From an uncultured Clostridia bacterium (lineage in GTDB: Bacteria > Bacillota > Clostridia > Christensenellales > Borkfalkiaceae), in contig CAMWMZ010000001.1 of assembly GCA_947175485.1 (NCBI GenBank), positions 27,335 to 91,334 of the forward strand: a DNA stretch of 64,000 bases. Reading direction: 5' to 3'. The notes under the pieces are model-generated. The model ran no database searches, had not been told where the DNA came from, and saw only the letters and a list, made by a program, of their open reading frames with translations. Below are positions 7,883 through 16,711 of this stretch, in pieces. Every line of letters begins with the position of its first letter. Within the stretch, counting starts at the first letter, position 1. The position numbers and the translations under genes were made by a program.

Positions 7883-10800
7883 TTATTTTGCGGGGGAAAG
7901 CTCTACGATAAATACTGCGTTTGTACCGTCTTTGCCTTTACTGATTGTATGTGTGCCGGCATTTAAATCAACAGTTACCGTATAATAGTTTTCGACAGCT
8001 TCACCGCTATATTGAACGTTGTCGATATTTATTCTGGATTTTCTTCCGTAGTAAATTTTTAACGTCATTTTTGCGGTAACGGTAAAGCTTAATGTGTTGC
8101 TGCTGTCAAGCTTTAAACCGTAAGAGTAAGCCGTTCCGTTAATATTAGCTTTTGTATCCTTTTCCCATGAAGCGTTATATTTCCAGAAACTGCTATCGTC
8201 TGTTGTTGCGTTGCTGTTGTTGAAAACAATAACTTTCTTTTGCTTTGCTATTTCGGAATAAGCCTTATTAATTTCGTTATATTTAGTTTTATCGGCTTCG
8301 GAAAGCTCGTTTTTCTGCTTTTCGGTTAATTCGTTGTATAATCCCGAAAGCTTAGCTCCGTCTGTTTCCGCTGTTGCAACCGATGCGGCGCCTAAAGCGT
8401 CTTTAAAGTCAAACAGTTTTTCTATCTGAACCAGCTCGGAAAGTCCGTCGGTAAGCCGCTTATACGTTGCGCCGCCGTTATGAGCTTTTACCTGCCCTTG
8501 CTGGCCTGTGCCGTCCTCGTTGGTGGCAAGTCCGTCAAATGCGCCGGATACTGCGCCGAACCAGTCGTTGAGTTTGCTTAAAGCTTCTCTTGATTTTACT
8601 TTTGCTTGCGTTAAATCGGGTAAATCCAATATGCGGTTAATTACGTTTTGTGCGGCAAAACTTGAATATGTGTTCCAAGCTGCTACGAGTGTCGAATAAT
8701 TGGTTACTTCGGATTGTCTGTTTGCCGGTAGTTTATTGTATGAAGTTTGTGCGGTATTGATTTTGTTATAGGAAGAGGAGTCAACCGTTCCTATGTGGTT
8801 AATTCTTGCTATAACGTAATCTACGTGCAATTCTTCAAAAGCTTCTACGGCTTTTGCATAGCGTTGGAATAACTCATCGGGGATTTCGGCCTTTTCGTTT
8901 CCGAGTAATGCCCCGTAGGCTTTTTGTGCTTCTGCAATAACGTTTTCACTGCTCATTGTGATAGTCGACGGTATTGAAGTAAGAGCGGTTTTTGCCGCTT
9001 CAATTCTTGCCTTTGACGATGCTTCGGTATCGGCAAATTCAAGCTTTGAAATGGTGGCTTCTTTATCTTTTTGACCCGAAGCTATTACATAAGTTCCTGC
9101 AGGGAGAACGATTGTTAGCGTTCCTGTAAATTTACTTGCCCAAACCTTACCGTTAGACTGAATTAGTTCGGGAGCGGAGTCGCCTGTTGTAGATGTTGTT
9201 ACAGTGAGCTGAACGGGCGCGGTTACCATAAACGTTATTATCTGACCTTTGCCCTTAATGGTTCCGCTTGAAGTTCCGGTTATGCCGTTAAACAAAACTC
9301 CGTTTGCGGTTGCGCTCGGTTTTGTTGAGGGGAGAGTAACGGCTCCATTAGAAACGGCTTGAGTAGGAGTGTAGTTATTAATCGAGGTTTCGTTTGTGCC
9401 GAAATTGTGTACTCCGGCATGCTGCATAACTCTGGTTCTTGCACCGACTGCAGTATCCAACAAACAGTCGCTCACCTGATTTACACTGTCGTAATAAAAT
9501 TTGTCGGATTCAATATAGAACTTGGTATAGTCGATATTTCTGCCGATAAATTTACATTCGTTTGCTACCGTTTCCGTACGTTCGGATAATTCGGTATAAT
9601 TGTTTTCGCTGTAACAAGCGTAATATATATTGTTCCAGGCAACGCCTTCGCCGTTCTTTTTCTGGGTAACGTTTTTGCAACCGTCGAAATAATTGGCTTC
9701 GCTGAATACAAGGCAGTTTGCTCTGAAAGAGGTAACGTAGTCTGTTGCATCTGAAATATAATTGTTATAGTAATGGACGTTTGCGCGCCTTGTAAGCGGT
9801 TGACGCGATTGTACTTTATTATACCAATTGTGGTGTATCGATACGTTATAGGTTAACGAGGTATCGGAAGACCCCAACAGGTTGGTTTTATGGCAATCGG
9901 TAAAATAATTATAAGATAATGTATAATACTGTCCGCGCTTGAAGTCGCAGCTTCCGTCACCTTCTTTTTTGTCGCTTTCAGCAGCGTTTTCGCATCCGCC
10001 CTGATTGAAAACGTTGTTATGTATCCAACATCTTTCAACCGGTGATATCAAGTCTCCGCTTGCGTCCGACGCTCCGCCGGTTATGCTGCCAGTAGAGGGG
10101 TCTACTTTTGTACCTTGTGTGCCTTCCATGCCGAGCGCGTCTTCCGGATAACTTGTAAACGTGAGGTTTCTTGCTTCAAATCCTTTGCCTGAGCCTGCGT
10201 ATTTATGAAGGTTGTCGTTTGATACGAAGTGGATACCCCAGCCCCAGAATTCCGCATCTTCGCCTACGCCTTCAACGGTAATATTTTTGGCGTTCGTAAT
10301 TCTTGCCATTCTGCCGTTGTCGCCTTCGGTGCCCCCGAAATCGGTTGAATTGTAAGCGGTAAGCCCCAAAATAAGCTTTGAGACGTTGCTTTCTGTTGCG
10401 GGATCTTCGGCAACGATTTTACCCGAAAACCTTATTGCGACGGCACCGTACTTGTAGCTTAATGCTTGTATGCCGTATTTTTCACGCTCGGTATTGCTTC
10501 TGTATTGTCTGTTGTTTAAAAGGTATCCGATTCCTTTTTGAACTTTATTATTTAAATCTGTCCAAAAATATTGTGAAATATCTTCTTTAATCAATCCGTT
10601 TGCGGTGTTTTTATAAACACTGTCGGATATATCGTTTTTATTGGTATCGTTGACGTATATGACAAGCGCGCCGTCTTTAAGCGAGCCGTTATCATTGTAT
10701 GCGCCGACGCCTTCATTATATTTAAAATGCGCATAACCTGAACGATCGTAAGCTTCTACGGTGACGGGAGCAGGAAGAGTATAAGCCGAACCGGAGGAGG

Positions 10801-11533
10801 GGGTTATTTTTACGTTGTAATCTCCTGCAGGAAGCCCGATTATATCTACCCTTGCATTGCCGTTGACTTTACGGATAAGAGGTTTGTCTACGCTAAGCCA
10901 GGCGGTACTTGAAACGGGCTTATATTCAACGCTTGCACCGTCGGGATTGCTGTCAGTCCAAGTTACGGCTAAACTTTCGTTAAAACCTTTAACGCTTTGA
11001 ATTAAATTTCCTACAGTTTCCCACTTTGCGTAAAGGTTGAGGTTTTTTGTTACTGCCGAATTGAAATCATATTTAGCGGAGTATGTATCGTCAACATACC
11101 AGCCTGTAAACATGGCTCCGTTTTTTTCGGGCGTTGCCGGCATAACGGCCATGCTGTCTTTTTCAACTATCTGGGAGGGAACTCCGTCGCTGAATTTTAC
11201 AGTAAAATTCTGGTTCGGACCTTCGTTTATATCGGGAACAAATTCTCCCGAAACGGATCCGATTTCTTTACTGCCGGTGAATTTAAAGTTATCTGCCGAC
11301 GATTCCGTATTCAGAACCCCGTCCCAGTACTTCGACCAGTCGATACCTTCAGTTCCGTCATCGGGCGGGTTAAAGATATTGTTATCGTCGTCGCCTCCCG
11401 TATTACCGGGAACATCTATTTTGTCATCGGGGATTTCGTCCTCGTCAACACTGCACGCCGTAGCTGAAACGCCTATAGAGCAAACCAGCACGGCACAAAC
11501 CAGCGCATTAAGCGCTTTTTTAAAAAATCTCAT
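7883..11533 (-). CDS. Multidomain PL1 pectate lyase lipoprotein
   Basis: Secreted lipoprotein of 1216 residues, predicted to cleave polygalacturonate by beta-elimination at the cell surface. Order: signal with lipobox ATAC (Cys27); Asp/Gly-rich linker; InlB-like repeat (about 108-172, FTGWYVDDTY, LYAKWE); FN3-like domain (about 175-262); PL1 beta-helix (about 265-720) with DGSCDFKRG (526-534), HHNWY and SRQPLTR (576-582), matching the Ca-binding Asp and catalytic Arg regions; two or three helical FIVAR-like modules (about 880-1130); a C-terminal beta domain. SD aggagaagag precedes the ATG. A paralogue with the same FN3-PL1 core lies at 48095. Confidence 0.92.
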   Translation of the reverse strand: MRFFKKALNALVCAVLVCSIGVSATACSVDEDEIPDDKIDVPGNTGGDDDNNIFNPPDDGTEGIDWSKYWDGVLNTESSADNFKFTGSKEIGSVSGEFVPDINEGPNQNFTVKFSDGVPSQIVEKDSMAVMPATPEKNGAMFTGWYVDDTYSAKYDFNSAVTKNLNLYAKWETVGNLIQSVKGFNESLAVTWTDSNPDGASVEYKPVSSTAWLSVDKPLIRKVNGNARVDIIGLPAGDYNVKITPSSGSAYTLPAPVTVEAYDRSGYAHFKYNEGVGAYNDNGSLKDGALVIYVNDTNKNDISDSVYKNTANGLIKEDISQYFWTDLNNKVQKGIGYLLNNRQYRSNTEREKYGIQALSYKYGAVAIRFSGKIVAEDPATESNVSKLILGLTAYNSTDFGGTEGDNGRMARITNAKNITVEGVGEDAEFWGWGIHFVSNDNLHKYAGSGKGFEARNLTFTSYPEDALGMEGTQGTKVDPSTGSITGGASDASGDLISPVERCWIHNNVFNQGGCENAAESDKKEGDGSCDFKRGQYYTLSYNYFTDCHKTNLLGSSDTSLTYNVSIHHNWYNKVQSRQPLTRRANVHYYNNYISDATDYVTSFRANCLVFSEANYFDGCKNVTQKKNGEGVAWNNIYYACYSENNYTELSERTETVANECKFIGRNIDYTKFYIESDKFYYDSVNQVSDCLLDTAVGARTRVMQHAGVHNFGTNETSINNYTPTQAVSNGAVTLPSTKPSATANGVLFNGITGTSSGTIKGKGQIITFMVTAPVQLTVTTSTTGDSAPELIQSNGKVWASKFTGTLTIVLPAGTYVIASGQKDKEATISKLEFADTEASSKARIEAAKTALTSIPSTITMSSENVIAEAQKAYGALLGNEKAEIPDELFQRYAKAVEAFEELHVDYVIARINHIGTVDSSSYNKINTAQTSYNKLPANRQSEVTNYSTLVAAWNTYSSFAAQNVINRILDLPDLTQAKVKSREALSKLNDWFGAVSGAFDGLATNEDGTGQQGQVKAHNGGATYKRLTDGLSELVQIEKLFDFKDALGAASVATAETDGAKLSGLYNELTEKQKNELSEADKTKYNEINKAYSEIAKQKKVIVFNNSNATTDDSSFWKYNASWEKDTKANINGTAYSYGLKLDSSNTLSFTVTAKMTLKIYYGRKSRINIDNVQYSGEAVENYYTVTVDLNAGTHTISKGKDGTNAVFIVELSPAK

Positions 11534-11560
11534 CTCTTCTCCTATTATATCATTGTTATT

Positions 11561-11589
11561 ATTATACTACCGCAGATTAAAATAGTCAA
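11561..11589 (-). promoter_or_regulatory. Sigma-A promoter of pectate lyase gene
   Basis: Read on the minus strand: TTGACT (11589-11584), 17 nt, TATAAT (11566-11561), 27 nt before the start codon. Confidence 0.75.
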
Positions 11590-11652
11590 TCAAGATTGTA
11601 AAATATTTTCGTAATTTGTAATTTATTTACAATATTTGACTTTGATTAAATA

Positions 11653-11681
11653 TTGACATTCACCTTGAAAAATGTTAGATT
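11653..11681 (+). promoter_or_regulatory. Promoter of DUF697 gene
   Basis: TTGACA 11653-11658, 17 nt, TAGATT 11676-11681. The -10 ends only 11 nt before the ATG at 11693, so the 5' leader should be about 5 nt. Confidence 0.6.
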
Positions 11682-11692
11682 ATATATTAATT

Positions 11693-12742
11693 ATGAAAGA
11701 TAAAGACTTAAAAAACAGCGTACACGGCAATGTGCCGGAAAATAGCGAAAGCGTTACGCAAACATCTATGACTATTTACGATTATGAACAAAAATACGTG
11801 AAACGGCAGAACGTTCGCGGCGCAAAAATTATTATAAAGTTATTTGCGGCGGCAATCGGCGTGTTTTTGTTTGCTTGTTTGTTTTTTATTTCGCTTCGCA
11901 TATGGGAGCTTAACGAATATGCAGGCTACGCGGCTGCCGCGCTATGTGTGCTTGTTTACATATTGCTTTTTATAGTTCCGCTTGTGAAAATTTTCAAATC
12001 CAGTTATTTTATAGTTAATGTTAACGCTTATACTGCGGGAAAAGCAAAATCACATAACAAAAAGGTGCGCCGTGAAATAGCGGATAAGATAATTGACCTT
12101 ACTGCAAAAGTCGAAGGCGTGGGGTGGTATGATTCAAAAATAGTGGGCGAAATGGCTATTGCCTTAAAAACCAACGATGATAAAGGCGTAATGCGCAGTC
12201 TTACGGCGTTATATACCGGCAGTGTAAAAAAATCGGCAAGGGATTTGATTTTCAAGAGTTCTATGAAGTCGGCTATGTATTCTGCGCTCTCCCAAACAAG
12301 TAAAGTAGACGCGGCGTTGGTCGTTGTTATGAATTTGCAGCTTATAAAAGATTTGGTGTTTTTATACGGGTTCAGACCGTCGGACGCAAAGCTTGTAAAA
12401 ATTTTCGGAAGAGTTCTGCAAAATTCGTTGGTGGCTTATGGCTTGGGCGGCATGAAAATAGGTAACAGTATTGTAAAAACTATGGGCGACGCGGTTAAAG
12501 GCATACCTATTTTAGGTACGGCAATTTCTGTTTTGGTGGATTCTTCTGTGCAGGGGCTGACAAACGGAGTTCTGACCGCAGTTATGGGCTATCAGACTAT
12601 TAAATATTTAAATCAGGAATATAAGCTTCAGGAAATTTTAGACGGAATACAGCTTGAAGAAACCGAAGAAGAATTGCAAGAAACCTGTGCCGAGATTGAA
12701 AAGCAACTGAAGAGCACTAAAAAAGCTCCTCAGGCGGCATAG
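11693..12742 (+). CDS. DUF697 (YcjF-like) membrane protein
   Basis: 349-residue protein: charged N-terminus, two TM segments (about 45-100), then a domain resembling DUF697 (DAALVVVMNLQLIKDL, RPSDAKLVKIFGR, glycine-rich hydrophobic segments GLGGMKIGNS and ILGTAISVLVDSS), ending in a Glu-rich tail. DUF697 proteins occur alone or attached to small GTPases; the function is unknown. An ATG at 11672 in frame lies inside the promoter, so 11693 is chosen. No Shine-Dalgarno is visible. It is a single-gene unit closed by two terminators. Confidence 0.75.
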   Translation: MKDKDLKNSVHGNVPENSESVTQTSMTIYDYEQKYVKRQNVRGAKIIIKLFAAAIGVFLFACLFFISLRIWELNEYAGYAAAALCVLVYILLFIVPLVKIFKSSYFIVNVNAYTAGKAKSHNKKVRREIADKIIDLTAKVEGVGWYDSKIVGEMAIALKTNDDKGVMRSLTALYTGSVKKSARDLIFKSSMKSAMYSALSQTSKVDAALVVVMNLQLIKDLVFLYGFRPSDAKLVKIFGRVLQNSLVAYGLGGMKIGNSIVKTMGDAVKGIPILGTAISVLVDSSVQGLTNGVLTAVMGYQTIKYLNQEYKLQEILDGIQLEETEEELQETCAEIEKQLKSTKKAPQAA

Positions 12743-12758
12743 ATAATTAAGTATAATA

Positions 12759-12793
12759 AAAAACCCGTAGCTGAGTGCTACAGGTTTTTTTTA
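12759..12793 (+). terminator. Terminator after DUF697 gene
   Basis: Stem aaacccgtagc / gctacaggttt (one mismatch), 5-nt loop, T8. Confidence 0.8.
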
Positions 12794-12825
12794 TTTTAAT
12801 AATCGGTTAATCCGTTTTAAATTGT

Positions 12826-12858
12826 AAAGAACTCCTTTAAGGGGGTTCTTTTTTTTTG
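12826..12858 (+). terminator. Second tandem terminator before spoIIIAA
   Basis: Stem aaagaactcc / ggggttcttt (one G-T pair) followed by a long T run; ends about 22 nt before the spoIIIAA ATG. No recognisable sigma-E or sigma-A promoter was found between it and spoIIIAA. Confidence 0.75.
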
Positions 12859-12879
12859 TGAAGATAAATAGATTAAAGT

Positions 12880-13782
12880 ATGAGTTTGTCCTTTCTTCCC
12901 GAAGATGTAAAAGCGGCGGTAAATCATCTCAATTATAATTTTCTTTCGGAAATTCGTTTGAGGCGCGGACAACCAGTCATAATCGAATACAAAGGAAAAT
13001 ATATTTATTTGGGAAAGTACGGGATATCATCGGGAGAACACGACAGAATTGCCGTCGGTGACATTACAGCTGTTTTAACTGCTGCGACAAGCGGATGTAT
13101 ATACAATTATACAGAACAAATGAAAAGCGGCTTTATTACTGTTGAGCACGGCGTGAGAATAGGTATAGCCGGTGAATATGTAACCGAAAGAGGCAGTGTA
13201 AATACCATTAAATGTATAACGTCGCTCAATATACGTATTCCTCACAATATTAACGGCTGTGCGTCTTTGATTTGCGAAACGCTTTACAAAGAAAGCCCTA
13301 AAAGTACCTTACTCTTTTCAAAACCGGGATTGGGGAAGACTACAATGCTGAGGGATATAGCGCGCTTTCTTTCAAAAAATTCAATCTGCAATATACTTAT
13401 TTTTGACGAGCGCAGCGAAATCGCCGCAATGGACGGCTTTGGAGACGGTTTTGATTTGGGTGCGGTTGACGTTGTTCGTTGTTATAACAAGCTCGGTGCA
13501 ATAGCGAGCGCGGTGCGGGCTATGAAGCCGGACGTTATTATTACAGACGAGCTATACGGCGCCGATGATTTCAAAGCAATGGAATACGCCTGCGATTGCG
13601 GTATTGCCGTTATTGCTTCGTCACATATTACGGATAAAATGAAATTGCGTTCTATGCCGTTCGATTTTTTTGCGGAGCTTGTTTCTATTAATGCCCCACC
13701 TTTAATATATGATAAAAATTTTAATCCTTATAGCGATAATTGCATTGACAACTACGATAGGAGTATTCCTTTCGGCCAATAA
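12880..13782 (+). CDS. spoIIIAA: Stage III sporulation ATPase SpoIIIAA
   Basis: Cytosolic secretion-type ATPase of the SpoIIIA-SpoIIQ feeding-tube channel in the mother cell. The 300-residue protein has Walker A KPGLGKTTMLRD, Walker B-like NILIFDERSEI, the stretch DVVRCYNKLGAI and the ITDELYG motif. It is first gene of the AA-AH operon. No Shine-Dalgarno is seen before the ATG. Its last 74 nt overlap spoIIIAB. Confidence 0.95.
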   Translation: MSLSFLPEDVKAAVNHLNYNFLSEIRLRRGQPVIIEYKGKYIYLGKYGISSGEHDRIAVGDITAVLTAATSGCIYNYTEQMKSGFITVEHGVRIGIAGEYVTERGSVNTIKCITSLNIRIPHNINGCASLICETLYKESPKSTLLFSKPGLGKTTMLRDIARFLSKNSICNILIFDERSEIAAMDGFGDGFDLGAVDVVRCYNKLGAIASAVRAMKPDVIITDELYGADDFKAMEYACDCGIAVIASSHITDKMKLRSMPFDFFAELVSINAPPLIYDKNFNPYSDNCIDNYDRSIPFGQ

Positions 13783-14134
13783 GAAGAAAAGGATGACGGT
13801 GTTTTCCGAATTGTACGAGTTTAACGAACAATTAATTCTCAACCTTAAATTCGACCGAAAGCCGTTGGATAAGGTTGCCGAAAAATACAAATATATTCCC
13901 GCTGTTCTTTCGGGAGAGAAAATTCTTGAGGGGAAAGACGGCGAAACAATAACAGAATATGCGGTAAATCTTGGTAAAAGCGACGCCTTGTCGCAGATTG
14001 ATTATCTTAACGGCAGAAAGTCTGCGCTTTCAAAACTGAAGGATGAAAGCTTTTCCGATTATAAAAGATACAGTTCGCTTTACGTCAAAATATTTTTAAT
14101 GATAGGCGTTCTGATGGCAGTTTTAATAGCTTAA
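13709..14134 (+). CDS. spoIIIAB: Stage III sporulation protein SpoIIIAB
   Basis: 141 residues: N-terminal TM segment (about 3-22), soluble helical region with KRMTVFSELYEF and FDRKPLD, and a C-terminal hydrophobic segment (about 125-141), the SpoIIIAB layout. The start at 13709 gives the complete N-terminal TM helix but overlaps spoIIIAA by 74 nt, longer than the few bases usual here. The only later in-frame start would cut the helix. Confidence 0.9.
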   Translation: MIKILILIAIIALTTTIGVFLSANKKKRMTVFSELYEFNEQLILNLKFDRKPLDKVAEKYKYIPAVLSGEKILEGKDGETITEYAVNLGKSDALSQIDYLNGRKSALSKLKDESFSDYKRYSSLYVKIFLMIGVLMAVLIA

Positions 14135-14153
14135 CGGTGTTAGTCTGAACTTT

Positions 14154-14351
14154 ATGGATATAAGTATAATTTTTAAAATCGCCGCTATCGGCATAATAAT
14201 TACGATAATATGTCAGGTGCTGAAAAAATCCGACCGCGACGATATTGCAACGCTTGTAAGCCTTGTTGGGTTAATCATCGTTTTGACGGTAGTTATAACC
14301 ATGATTGCAGATTTGTTTTCACAAATCCGGCAACTCTTCGATATGTTCTGA
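14154..14351 (+). CDS. spoIIIAC: Stage III sporulation protein SpoIIIAC
   Basis: 65-residue protein with two TM helices separated by the KKSDRDDIA loop, the compact SpoIIIAC form. It is a ring component of the channel complex. It ends in an ATGA overlap with spoIIIAD. Confidence 0.93.
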   Translation: MDISIIFKIAAIGIIITIICQVLKKSDRDDIATLVSLVGLIIVLTVVITMIADLFSQIRQLFDMF

Positions 14352-14743
14352 TGTACGTTTTTCGTCTTTGCTGTATAGCCGTGATAACTGCGGTGAGCGC
14401 GTTAATTTTAAAAAGTCATAAATCCGAGCTTGTGCCGTTATGCTTAACTGCGGGCGGAGTAATTATATTTTTATATGTTTTCGATTATCTTTCGGAAAGT
14501 ATAGAATTTATAAAAACATTTACTCAAAGCACGGGAATAGATAACGAAATAATCCGCACCGTTTTCAAAATAATCGGTATAGGTTTTTTGGTTGAACTTA
14601 CGGCGGGCTCTGTTAAAGAACTGGGTTTCGAGGGGGTGGCGGACAAGCTTATTATATGCGGGAAAATAATTTTATTCGTGGCGGCTATACCCGTTCTTTC
14701 AAGTACGTACAAAATAATAGTTTCGCTCATAAATCTTGTTTAA
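14351..14743 (+). CDS. spoIIIAD: Stage III sporulation protein SpoIIIAD
   Basis: 130 residues with three to four TM segments and the conserved patch ELTAGSVKELGFEGVADKL typical of SpoIIIAD. The frame is open upstream, but the start at 14351 is fixed by the ATGA overlap with spoIIIAC and by the length of the family. Confidence 0.93.
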   Translation: MYVFRLCCIAVITAVSALILKSHKSELVPLCLTAGGVIIFLYVFDYLSESIEFIKTFTQSTGIDNEIIRTVFKIIGIGFLVELTAGSVKELGFEGVADKLIICGKIILFVAAIPVLSSTYKIIVSLINLV

Positions 14744-15918
14744 AAAAATTAATAATTTTATTGCTGCTGGTCGTTACATTGTTAATACTTGCCGGCGCCG
14801 GCGCAACGGCTTTCGCCGCCGATGACGGCGTCGGAGAATTAAATGAGAATATCGCGAAGCTTCTTGAAAAGCTGGATTTATCGGAATTGCAGAAATTTCT
14901 TGAAGATAATCCAGACAGTTATCTTTTTAACTTTGGAAACACCGCGTCCGAAATAGTAAATTATCTTATAAACGGCAACCTTTCTGCGGATTATAGCGGT
15001 TATCTTAACGAGTTGTTTTCATTAATTTTCAAGGACGTAATAAGTTTAATTCCGGCTTTTGCAACGGTTACCGCCGTTGCGCTGCTTTCTGCGGTGGTGA
15101 GCTCTGCGGAAGGAAATATAATAGGAAAGTCAACGGCAAAAATCGTTCATCTTGCTTGTTATTCGGTGATTATACTTATCGTATCTTCCATGCTTATAGG
15201 TATAGTCGGCGGTTGTACGGAGTGCATAGATAATGTAAAAAAACAAATCGAAGTAATTACCCCAATACTTGCAACGCTGACGGTTCTTACGGGCGGCACG
15301 GGTTCGGCGGCAATATATCAGCCTTCGGCAATTTTTTTGTCCGGCGGGGCAGTTGAGATAGTAAGCAATTTCATATTTCCTGCAGCTATGGGTGTTATAG
15401 TGCTGAATTTTATGTCTGGGCTGAACAATCAAATGTCTTTCACCGGCGTTACGGCGCTTTTGAAAAGCCTAATGAAATGGGTAATCGGTATTACCGTAAC
15501 CGTATTCAGCATATTTATTACGGCGCAAAGTTCCGCGTCCTCGCTGTTCGACGGCATTATTTTCAAGGCAACAAAATATGTTATAGGCAATTCCGTGCCC
15601 ATTGTAGGCAATTTTTTATCAAGCGGCTTCGATATGCTGCAATCGGCGGGGTTACTGATAAAAAGTTCCGTGGGGTTATGCGGTATAGTAATGCTGCTTT
15701 TTGAAATAATTAAGCCCGTAATATTGTTAATATCGTTTTCGGTAATTTTGAAAATTGTCGGCGCGATAGTGCAACCGATAGGTGAAAGTACGCTTTACGG
15801 CTTACTTTCCGACCTTTCCAAAGATTCAGAATATTTTATTGCGGGTTTATTGACCGTCGCTTTTATGTATGCGTTAGTCGTAATGCTGATAGTCAATTCC
15901 GCCAACAGTTTTATATGA
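14656..15918 (+). CDS. spoIIIAE: Stage III sporulation protein SpoIIIAE
   Basis: Multi-pass membrane protein of the SpoIIIA complex: a hydrophobic signal-like segment (about 32-52, ending ATAFAA), then a soluble part and several TM helices (PAFATVTAVALLSAVV, TLTVLTGGTG, FLSSGFDMLQSAGLL). The start is uncertain. ATG 14656 overlaps spoIIIAD by 88 nt and has no close Shine-Dalgarno. The next in-frame start, TTG at 14761, would remove the two Lys before the hydrophobic core. A non-standard ATT/ATA start after 14743 cannot be excluded. Confidence 0.88.
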   Translation: MRENNFIRGGYTRSFKYVQNNSFAHKSCLKKLIILLLLVVTLLILAGAGATAFAADDGVGELNENIAKLLEKLDLSELQKFLEDNPDSYLFNFGNTASEIVNYLINGNLSADYSGYLNELFSLIFKDVISLIPAFATVTAVALLSAVVSSAEGNIIGKSTAKIVHLACYSVIILIVSSMLIGIVGGCTECIDNVKKQIEVITPILATLTVLTGGTGSAAIYQPSAIFLSGGAVEIVSNFIFPAAMGVIVLNFMSGLNNQMSFTGVTALLKSLMKWVIGITVTVFSIFITAQSSASSLFDGIIFKATKYVIGNSVPIVGNFLSSGFDMLQSAGLLIKSSVGLCGIVMLLFEIIKPVILLISFSVILKIVGAIVQPIGESTLYGLLSDLSKDSEYFIAGLLTVAFMYALVVMLIVNSANSFI

Positions 15919-16355
15919 AAATTTATTTGCTTTCCGCGGCGGGCGTAATATTTCTTTCGGTTATTGTATCGCTGCTGATTCCGGAAGGGAAACTGCATAA
16001 GAGTATAACTTTTATAATGAGGCTGATATGTATTTTTGTTTTGATACAGCCTTTAACAGGAATTTTTAAAATAGGGGATGGCGATACCGCACAGACGGGG
16101 AATTTTATAGATTATACTTATGTTAGTTCGGTATATTCAGAACATCAAAGCGCAGAGCTTGAAAAATTGATTGATAAGGAATTTGGAGTTGAGACGGTTT
16201 GCTCAATAAAAGTCGAGTATATTGACGGTAATTTCAAAGTCACCGAAACGGAGGTCGGGCTTGCGGAAAATAATGTGAAATTAATTGATGCAATTTACGC
16301 ATATTTGGTCAAGCTCGGATATATAAATATAACAGTATATGCGCAAAGTACTTAA
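15915..16355 (+). CDS. spoIIIAF: Stage III sporulation protein SpoIIIAF
   Basis: 146 residues: two N-terminal TM helices (about 4-22 and 30-50, with the conserved LIPEGKLHKSI between) and a soluble ring-building domain with the VEYIDGNF strand. ATGA overlap with spoIIIAE. It is predicted to sit in the mother-cell membrane, facing the intermembrane space. Confidence 0.92.
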   Translation: MKIYLLSAAGVIFLSVIVSLLIPEGKLHKSITFIMRLICIFVLIQPLTGIFKIGDGDTAQTGNFIDYTYVSSVYSEHQSAELEKLIDKEFGVETVCSIKVEYIDGNFKVTETEVGLAENNVKLIDAIYAYLVKLGYINITVYAQST

Positions 16356-16701
16356 TTTCGTGAACGACAATAAAAAAATAATCGTAGTCGTGATACTCAT
16401 TATTGTGCTTGTAGGGACAATTTATTTTATAAATAAGTCTCAAAAAGACGAAGATACCAAACAGCCCGCCGCTGTTCAAAAAAGTGCGGCGGAAGTTAAA
16501 TTGACTGGTATTTTAAGCTCCATTGAGGGCGTGGGTGCGACTGACGTTATGATTAACGAAGGAGAAAACGGCATTCTCGGTGTTGTGATTGTGTGCGAGG
16601 GGGCAAACAATCTGATGACGAGAAACGATATTTTGAACGCCGTTTCAACGGCGCTGAACGTAGATAAAAAAATAATAGCAATATATTCAATGAATAATTA
16701 A
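16339..16701 (+). CDS. spoIIIAG: Stage III sporulation protein SpoIIIAG
   Basis: 120 residues: one TM helix (about 14-32) and a ring-building domain with the GVGATDVMINEGENGILGVV stretch (GVG is the family hallmark). It forms the large intermembrane ring of the channel. It is shorter than Bacillus SpoIIIAG, lacking much of the inserted beta region. It overlaps spoIIIAF by 17 nt. Confidence 0.93.
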   Translation: MRKVLNFVNDNKKIIVVVILIIVLVGTIYFINKSQKDEDTKQPAAVQKSAAEVKLTGILSSIEGVGATDVMINEGENGILGVVIVCEGANNLMTRNDILNAVSTALNVDKKIIAIYSMNN

Positions 16702-16711
16702 GGAGACCATT

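Noticed and set aside
11037..11585. 182-residue open frame opposite the pectate lyase N-terminus
   Set aside because: Antisense shadow of a well-supported lipoprotein; no ribosome binding site and no domain.
14210..14350. Longer spoIIIAD start upstream of 14351
   Set aside because: It would overlap almost all of spoIIIAC; the ATGA junction and family length support 14351.
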